NCBI GenBank assembly: GCA_050084985.1
Contig: JBITNC010000001.1
Coordinates: forward strand, 103,292,001-103,356,000
From: Nageia nagi
Taxonomy: Eukaryota > Pinophyta
Direction of reading: 5' to 3'
DNA: 64,000 bases
The notes under the pieces were generated by a model. It saw only the letters and a program-made list of their open reading frames with translations, ran no database searches and was not told where the DNA came from. The stretch's first letter is position 1. Every line of letters begins with the position of its first letter. Below are positions 56,916-64,000 of the stretch, piece after piece. The position numbers and the translations under genes are program-made.

Positions 56916-59900
56916 TTTCTACATAAAAAAGTCAATTTAGATTAAGAAAGCATTACACATTTTCAAAAATACATAAGAAGATCAATTTAGATTAAGAAAG
57001 AATTATAAAAATGTAAGTTAATGACTAGATCAAGATATTAAGGAAGCATCAATATTATACTTTGTAAGAATTACACATTTGTAACAATAAATTATAGGTT
57101 TATCAAGTTGTTAACCAACTCAAGTAACTAATCAAATTGTTCAATCAACAAAGTAACCAAATATGTTAAATTGAACCAATTTGTATTAAATTTAACCAAA
57201 TTGTTCATCATTGTTGCAATTGTAAGGAACTTATATAAATTTATGTAATTAAATTAATTTATAAATTATAAATTACACTTTTAGTAGCATAGCAATTTGT
57301 AGCTTATGTTAGTAGTTTGTAGGTTAGTAATTTTATAGTTTGCAAGTTAGTAACTTTGTAATAAGTTAGAAATTTGTTAAGTTAGTAACTTTGCATGTTA
57401 GTAACTTTACAAGTTCATTTTGTTAGTATCTTGTAAGTTCACTTATTATAAAATAAAATTAGTTGTAGGTTAGAATATCTAATCTTTGATTGTTGGTTAC
57501 TACACTTTACCTTAAGCTTGAGCATATATCCATTATATTGAGCCACTAAAAAAGGGAACAACCACACATAAAAAGGTTAGTAGTTTTCTTATTTTGTATT
57601 TAGTTTATATGTCAAATATCTAGGGGCTCGTACAACTTGATCTAACACAAGGGTATTAACATCTTAAGATGTAACAAACATAAACTATCTTAAGAAAAAT
57701 ACAACTCTAGAGGATGAGCCATCTCTATGGCCATAAACTCATTTGGTTGAGTTGTGTGATGATTCTAAGGAAGTCTCATAGTATGGTTTATTTTTTTATG
57801 TAATCAATGACCATTTCTTTGACTTAACTTCTTCTTTGAAAGTCAATCCTTCCTTTCTCGATCACCTTCATTCTTGCAATAGGTTTCCTTATTTTCTTAT
57901 TCTTAGAAGATATTGAAAGGTTATCCTATTTGCAATTATGAAGATAGGGTTAGAATAAATTTATCAAAAAAATAAATAACTAATACCTTACTTAAGGTAA
58001 AATTCCCCCTTTAATTTTTGAGAAAGACAAAATAAAATACCTTGCATAAATTCCCCCCTTATACAAGTTTGCCTCTTCATAAATTTAACTTCCCTATTTA
58101 AAAAAAAAAATCTTAAAGGAATCTCCCCCATTTAAAAAATAACTCCCAAAAAAAAATAATTAAACAACCCTTTAAAATTTAAGTAAACTCATTATTTTAA
58201 AAATTTGCTTAAAGGTCCTCTTTAGAATTCCCCCTTAAAATTTTAACTAACCCCATTTAAAAAAAAATAATAATTCTAATTATTTTAATATTAAGAGAAA
58301 ATACACCCCCATTTTCATAAAAATAACTCCCCCTATTTAAAAAATTAGTTACAAAGAATTTCCCTTTTAAAAAATTAACCCCTTTAAAAAAAATTATGGC
58401 TCCCCACTTTTCAAAGAAAATCCAAATTTCAAAAAAGATGATAAGTCTCCTTCACACAACTTGGAGATAAGTGCATTTAATGCACTATGAAGGAGTAAAA
58501 TTCTTCATTGAATCATAAGTCTCATCCATATAGAAGAATAGGGAGGTCACGTAGTAGAAAGACTTCAAAACATGTGTGAAAATGGGCTTCTTCAAAAACC
58601 TTCTATTTTTAAAATTTACCACCTCCCCTTTAAATTTATTAAAGTCTTTATTTTTAAGATTTACCACCTCCTCCCCACCCTCAACTATGCACCCCTCTCC
58701 CCTCCACACTACCCACCCCCTTTTTTTAAATACCCCTACCCCCCTTTATAAAATACTTACCAACATACCACTAGTTGAATTAGATATTAAAAATAGCTCC
58801 TATATTTTTGCATGTGTTATTTACCATTTTCTAAAAGTGACCCTCCTATATATAGAAGATGCAAAATAATAGTTTAATATGAAGGAAAAATAATTTACAA
58901 TAGAGTTTATATTTGAAAAAATAAATTCTTATATGAAAAATTGGAGGTATCATTACTTATGCTTATTATGTTTCATGGCATTCTATACATGTGGACATAG
59001 CGTAGGTGATAGTGGCGACTAGTGAATGGAGGGGCAGGGTAGAGCACATGGGCAGGCAAGTTGGAGGTAGAGTGGCAAAGGAGAGGTGGGAGACTAGGGT
59101 TGGGGGTGAAGGGACCTTTGTAATGATAGGGCGATGTAATATGAGGGGATGCAAAGCACCAAGGGTAATAATGGGATGGGCTAGATGTGGGGAGGGGAGA
59201 GTTTTAGGAGGGGGCATATGATAATAACATAGGGAGAGGGGAGGGAGATGTAATTATGCAAGGACAAGGAGATAGGTAGGAGGTAGCAGGGGTGAGTGGT
59301 TATGCTTCTAGGGGTCAATGGCTTGGATGGTTATGTCATAGTTATTCAATCATTTAGTAGGGGTAGAGATAGGGAAAGTGGGTTTGGGAGGTCAACGAGA
59401 GGAGGTGAGGGTATGCTACAGGTAAGGATGAAGGTGGTATCCATTAGGGGATCCACTACCAAAGGTGGCTAACTACCTTTTATTTATTATATTTATTTAA
59501 AAAGAATAACATTATCTATCAGTAAAAAAAAAATCAACTACTCTTTTATGGATTTCCATACTTACTAATATAATGTTCTCCTTATAACATTAAAGAAAAT
59601 GCTCCTATTTTTATTTTATTACATATGCATTTTTTAATAAATACAATTCCTTTTTTTTATAATAACATATTAATATATATTTATTTGGTGAAAAAATGGA
59701 GATTCCTCCCTAATATATGATTTTCTTAAAAATAAAATATTTTAAATATATACTTTAAGATATATTACAAAAAAAGGTTAAATTTGCAAATTTAAAATTA
59801 TAAAAAAAATTGCAAATTTATATTATTAATTGTATACTTGCAATTTTTAAGGTTGCAATACAAAATATTAGATTTTAACAAAATTAAACTAATATAAGTT

Positions 59901-60204
59901 ATGTTAGAATAAAAAATTACATAACAAAGTAAAATTTTACACAAAATTTTACAAATAAAAGAAACATAGCACTATATTGTTACACCATAAAATTATAACT
60001 AACATAAAAATGTTAGTATAAATAAAAGATTGTATAATAACATATTGCTTACTTTTAAGCAAATATTTGCACAAGAATTACACATGTAACAAATGTTAGT
60101 AATATTGAAAATAATTTTCAAAATAATGAAACAGAGATTATACCTTAATCTTGATTTTACCTCACCAATGAAGTAAGAAGAAGAGTAGCAACACCTTTAA
60201 GGAA
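56916..60204 (-). other. Very long leader of copia C
   Basis: About 3.3 kb between the primer-site position and the gag start, far longer than usual for copia elements. It contains a short direct duplication near 56,930-57,000 (TCAATTTAGATTAAGAAAG twice) and a 57,980-58,430 stretch of alternating A-runs and CCCCCT words similar to 25,320-25,600 in element B. It also contains the G-rich island at 58,990-59,460. No gene is recognised; part may be a later insertion. Confidence 0.55.
58990..59460. other. G-rich island of unknown nature
   Basis: About 470 bases markedly richer in G than anything nearby, with GGGGAGGGGAGA-like words. The open stretch 59,006-59,221 has a Gly/Arg-rich composition with no recognisable domain and its mirror frame is also open, so I do not call a gene. 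Confidence 0.5.
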
Positions 60205-60205
60205 T

Positions 60206-60217
60206 TCTATGGCACCA
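60206..60217 (-). other. Degenerate primer binding site of copia C
   Basis: TGGTGCCATAGA on the reverse strand, two bases inside the LTR end, where element B has TGGTATCAAAGC. It is recognisable only by position and the first four bases. Confidence 0.35.
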
Positions 60218-60219
60218 CT

Positions 60220-60742
60220 TGAAACTACTACACCCAAGATCACCTTAGAGTGTTCCTCTACTTCTAAGCAACAACTCAAGAATGCTCTAAATTAATCATG
60301 CACACAAGTGACTTAGCAAGTATAGTGGTTCCTATATATCAAAAGATTACCCCACATTAAGCTAAATTCTATTACTTCTCAAGCTACAAGACTCTCTTAC
60401 AATCCTACACTAGTATTTTCTCCTCCTATACTTCTTCACACTAAGAATATTACAATGCTTCAAACTAGAGTGAAACATACATGAGGATGGGTCTCAATTT
60501 ATAGAAAAAGAATTCTACTTTAGCTTATCCTTTTACCCAAGGAGAATACTATTATCCAAGGGATAAGAAAAGTCACATGTGAGAAAACTTTGAATATTTA
60601 ATTCACTAAATACTTAAAATGCATTTAGGAATAATTTTAAGTATCTAGTAGATTAAATAATCAATTACATAAAGTGTGGAGATATTATTCTTCAGATACC
60701 TTCCTAAAGAACTATATTTACAATAGTTCACAAGTCCTAACA
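60220..60742 (-). repeat. 5' LTR of copia C
   Basis: Begins TGTTAGGACTTGTGAACTAT (element B: TGTTAGAACTTGTAATGCAT) and ends GGTGATCTTGGGTGTAGTAG plus TTTCA. It shares with the other LTRs a TTAAGTATTTAGTGAAT block, a CTTGGGTAAAA block, a TATAAATTGAG TATA region and the terminal AAGGTGATCTTGG. It is more diverged from A and B than they are from each other. Confidence 0.7.
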
Positions 60743-60931
60743 AAATTCAGAATCCAGTAAGTTTTGAGTGGTAGAATTCTTCTATTGGAAACAAGTCAAA
60801 TAAATCACAACATATTCAAGAATTTACAAGGCATGTAAAAAAATACATAATGACCTCAAAATATGAGATGATCAAACCATTCAAATAAAACTTAGATAGC
60901 ATATTCAATTAAAAATAAGTAAAATAGAACA

Positions 60932-61170
60932 TGTAATGACCCAAATGAAATCAAAACTTAAAATAAATAAATAAATAAATAATGCATTATACACGTTAAT
61001 GAGAAATTAATGCATGCATGTTACTAGGAAATATCCTGGATTAGTTAGTGAAGAATAATGCATACATGTTAGTGGGAAATTAATGAGTGTTAATGATAAA
61101 TTAATGAGTTTTAGTGGTTAGCCAAGTATTTTATTTCAACTATATATTTATATGGCATTTCTTCATATGG
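60932..61170 (+). repeat. Direct repeat, left copy (LTR candidate)
   Basis: Starts TGTAATGACCCAAATGAAAT and contains several ATTAATGCATGCATG words and CAACTATATATTT. Matches 63,419-63,660. Confidence 0.6.
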
Positions 61171-63400
61171 GATGTGTATGTTTTGGAGAATCCTTTCAAT
61201 TCTACCTATTAGCAACAATGTTTTGGAGTAAGAACATTCCCCCTCAACTTAAAATATGCCATTGAATATGCCCCCCTTCAATGATTTTATTTTTGTAGTG
61301 TGCAGATAGTCACAAGTGAAGAACAAAATTAGGGATGAAAATCCTTAATGTGCACATTTAAATAGCAAATTATCATTATTATGAATTTGGATTTCATTTT
61401 TTATTTGTGTGGATTTCCATTAGTGTAAATTTCAATAATACAAAATATAATATTTTTTTTTGGAAAAGGTCTATGTATTATGTTTTGTAGTTTTTTGTTT
61501 AGGATATTTCAATGGTTTCAAATGTAATGTCCCCATTTTTATAGTGTTTTTCCCACTTCACCACTAGAAAGTGGGAACAATTAGTTTAGGTTTATTTAAT
61601 TTAATTTAGTATTTTAATGGTAATTCAACCCTTTATTTGTAAGTTCCACTTGGAGGATTAATCTAATACTCTAACTATGGGATGTTGGACCTTTTTAATG
61701 TAATTGGGAGTGATTTAATATTTTAATATGCCAATAATGATGTAATAAAATACCAAGGTAATTATTAACTATAAATGCAATAATAGTCACCTAATTTGGA
61801 ATGTTGTAAATAACAAGCCTTGATGAGTGTAAATTGGCATTTAATAGATCTTAGTTGTAGTTTAGCTCCCATATTAGCTATTTGAAGTAGAGTAATATGA
61901 TTCCAATGGAATGATACTTACTATGAGGTACTAGAAGATCCACACTTGAACCTTGGGCTCATGAGGAGGTTTGAACCATTTCATTAGCAATTGGGAATCC
62001 TAAGATATCCATGTCTCCCTTGGAGGCTATTAGCATGATTGCATGGATTTCAAGGTGTATGGAATTCCACCACTACCCAATTTTGGCATTCTAGGCCCTT
62101 GGATATGATCACACCCATACCAAGGCATATCATATTTAGTGTTGGACATGGATCACCTTTGTACACTAGTTGATGAGATTACATCAATCCTAATACAAGA
62201 TTAATGATGAAGCTACCTCACACTGTAAAAGGAGGATTTCTAAAAGACAATAATATAATGATATGATTATGATTTCTTATTCTTAGAGTTGATCATTATT
62301 CTTCCTTAATAACAAATTTGACAAAATGAGGTACTTTTTATGGGGCATAAAACAAGACTCACGTGGAAGCACACTTTGAGGTAAGCGTAATAAGGGTTGT
62401 AAGCTAGCTATTCAGGGGGTGTTAGCATTACCCTTGGATTAGTAGAATATTGCTAATGGGTCTCTAATACTCCACCACAATTGTTGAGGAAGCCTTGATG
62501 CAATCCTTTCCACTACTAAAGATTTGAGCCTTGGTTCATTAATCTTTATAAGATAGTTGTTGTAATTGAAGTTTCTATACTTTATAATTCAAATGTAATT
62601 AAATTTGGCCATTATATTATTATTTATTTATCATTTCATAATGATTTTCTCTAATTTCTTGAACATTTAATATGGAGTAGATAATTTTGATAATTACATG
62701 AGATCTGACGTTCCTATTTCCTATGTTGGATATATTGAGTCCTTTACTTATTATTGCTTGAGATCTTTCCTCCATTGCTAGACATTGAGGTCATTTGATA
62801 TGATTGTACCATCCTAAGTGAGACATTAGATTTTTAGCTTACCTTATTACTTCTACCACTTGGACATTGAATATTCTTAGTGTAATTCATTGAGATAATC
62901 TTAAGTTTGCATAATTCATTAGGCTATTTTGAGCATGTGTGAATAATATTTGGAGCTAAAGGTGAGACGTACCTCTCTTAGGGATTGTTTGATCATTTTT
63001 CAATATTATTTAATGACTAAGAGTTTTGTATTTTTGGGATTTGTGAAGAATCCAAGTGAGCCTAGGTTTGGGTCATTGTATCAAATCTTAAATTTTTCCA
63101 TTCTATGGAACACACACAAATACTAAATATTATGCATGACAATCAATATTAAAGAACATCTCCAAGGATGAAACAAGGATAAGATGACATGTGAAGATAG
63201 AGAATTGGAGTTCTTTAACAAGATAAAAGCATTGAAATACAAATAATAGCTCCTTGAACTCCTTACCAAGATAGTGCAGTTGAAAGAACCCATCCATGAT
63301 ACACTTACAAGAAATGAGATATAGGAGACATTAAAGTATGATATTATAAAAACCATAATGGATGATACAAGCCAACTTTTTCTTGCTTAAGGGAAACCAA
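61171..63400. other. Interior between the direct repeats
   Basis: Mostly without a gene. Another LTR-start-like TGTAATGTCCCC lies at about 61,524. A forward frame near 63,150-63,420 with several TAG/TAA stops (KIVQLKEPIHDTLTRNEI, then DDTSQLFLA and GKPSWERV) might be a gag C-terminal trace, but I cannot assign it. Confidence 0.35.
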
Positions 63401-63418
63401 GTTGGGAGAGAGTGATTT

Positions 63419-63660
63419 GTAATGATCCAAATAAAATAAAAAATTAAAATAAATAATAAATAATGCATGCATATTAGTAAGAAATTAATGCATGCATGTT
63501 AGTGGGAAATATCCTAGAGTAGTTCGTGGAGAATAATTTATGCATGAGATAGTGGAAAATCAATGAGTGTTAGTGGAAAATTAATGAATTTTAATAGTAA
63601 GTCAAGTGCTTTTTTTCAACTATATATTTGTATGTCATTTATTCATATGGATGTAAGATG
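63419..63660 (+). repeat. Direct repeat, right copy (LTR candidate)
   Basis: Starts TGTAATGATCCAAATAAAAT. Co-linear with 60,932-61,170 with scattered differences. The sequence beyond 63,660 to the window end shows no recognised feature. Confidence 0.6.
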
Positions 63661-64000
63661 AAAAATTATAGTAATTAAATGGTAAACACAATCCTAAAAC
63701 CTACTTAAATCGAAATGGCCAAAGACAAATAATAATAAAAATAAATGGTATTCAATATAGAACACATATGGAACAAGCTAATGCCTATCAAGATGGAGAT
63801 TCAAACACTTACCTATCATGCATGAAAGGAAGCAAGGTATATATGAATGATGACCAAATGAAGATACCACAAAAAACATAACTTCTCGATACATCAAAAA
63901 TGGAAAGAAAAATAAGTCCATGTCAATCCTTGAACAGGCCATCGATGATACTCTTTTGGAGGAATTTGAAATCTTGATCAAGGTCATTATCTCGCAAGCC

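Larger units (their letters stand above)
52353..60742 (-). mobile_element. Ty1/copia retrotransposon copy C, 3' LTR missing
   Basis: Reverse-strand relative of copia A: 5' LTR 60,220-60,742, a long leader, gag from 56,915, protease, integrase, RT, RNase H, the family's 3' block and a polypurine tract at 52,356-52,367. Only three bases (TGT) of the 3' LTR precede the CACTA-like sequence. Pol is as decayed as in copia A but with different lesions. The 5' LTR is diverged from the LTRs of copies A and B although the same landmarks occur in the same order. Confidence 0.85.
60932..63660 (+). mobile_element. Possible LTR element defined by 240-bp direct repeats
   Basis: Two homologous segments in the same orientation, 60,932-61,170 and 63,419-63,660, begin TGTAATGA(C/T)CCAAAT and stay alignable to ATTCATATGG-ATGT. 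A purine-rich GGGAGAGAG at 63,404-63,412 lies just before the second copy, as a polypurine tract would. The 2.25 kb between has no recognisable pol. A non-autonomous LTR element is the simplest reading. The right ends do not show a clear CA terminus, so the LTRs may be longer in one copy and truncated in the other. Confidence 0.5.

Noticed and set aside
59006-59221. Gly/Arg-rich open frame in the G-rich island
   Set aside because: Both strands are open because stop codons are rare in G-rich DNA; composition is low complexity and no domain is seen.

Overview
The window looks like repeat-rich intergenic DNA from a seed plant with a large genome. The reasons are: high A+T; Ty1/copia and Ty3/gypsy LTR elements, a plant L1-type LINE and a tRNA-derived SINE; fragments of a plant-type PPR (pentatricopeptide) gene; and no bacterial operon features. 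Old, heavily decayed elements and PPR debris would suit a gymnosperm, but I cannot name the species. I see no gene that is clearly intact. Almost every coding trace is broken by stops and frameshifts. Many stops are TAG where the family has CAG or TGG, the pattern expected from deamination of methylated cytosine.

Left part (1-22.7 kb). A forward copia element, cut by the window edge, runs from gag to a 3' LTR ending near 4.68 kb. A lysine-rich coiled-coil ORF remnant follows (4.7-6.6 kb), then about 3 kb of AT-rich DNA. A reverse Ty3/gypsy chromovirus with both LTRs and an initiator-Met primer site fills 9.59-15.82 kb. A SINE with a clean 12-bp target duplication lies beside it (15.96-16.21 kb). 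At 17.0-18.95 kb is an unidentified forward multi-exon gene-like remnant. AT-rich DNA with tRNA-like remnants and a purine-rich tract follows.

Middle (22.77-46.22 kb). This is a three-level nest. The outermost layer is a reverse copia-family element with both LTRs, primer site and polypurine tract but no recognisable gag-pol, so it looks non-autonomous. A forward L1-type LINE (13-bp target duplication, poly-A tail) is inserted in it. Inside the LINE sits a reverse Ty3/gypsy element of about 14.4 kb with 2-kb LTRs. Its domain order is gag, protease, RNase H, RT, RNase H, integrase, followed by about 3.5 kb of extra coiled-coil coding sequence before the 3' LTR. It is the most interesting object in the window.

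Right part (46.2-64 kb). Reverse-strand PPR fragments (46.3-46.9, 48.9-50.1 and 51.2-51.5 kb) flank an unidentified forward multi-exon remnant. A stretch at 51.7-52.35 kb has the look of a CACTA transposon end: a CACTACTAC terminus and degenerate subterminal repeats. It abuts the polypurine tract of a third copia copy, which runs in reverse to its 5' LTR at 60.22-60.74 kb and has an unusually long leader. The last 3 kb hold a pair of about 240-bp direct repeats that look like LTRs of a further element.

The three copia-family elements share LTR architecture and a long non-coding block between pol and the polypurine tract. They are autonomous-type and non-autonomous members of one family. Coordinates of decayed domains are approximate.
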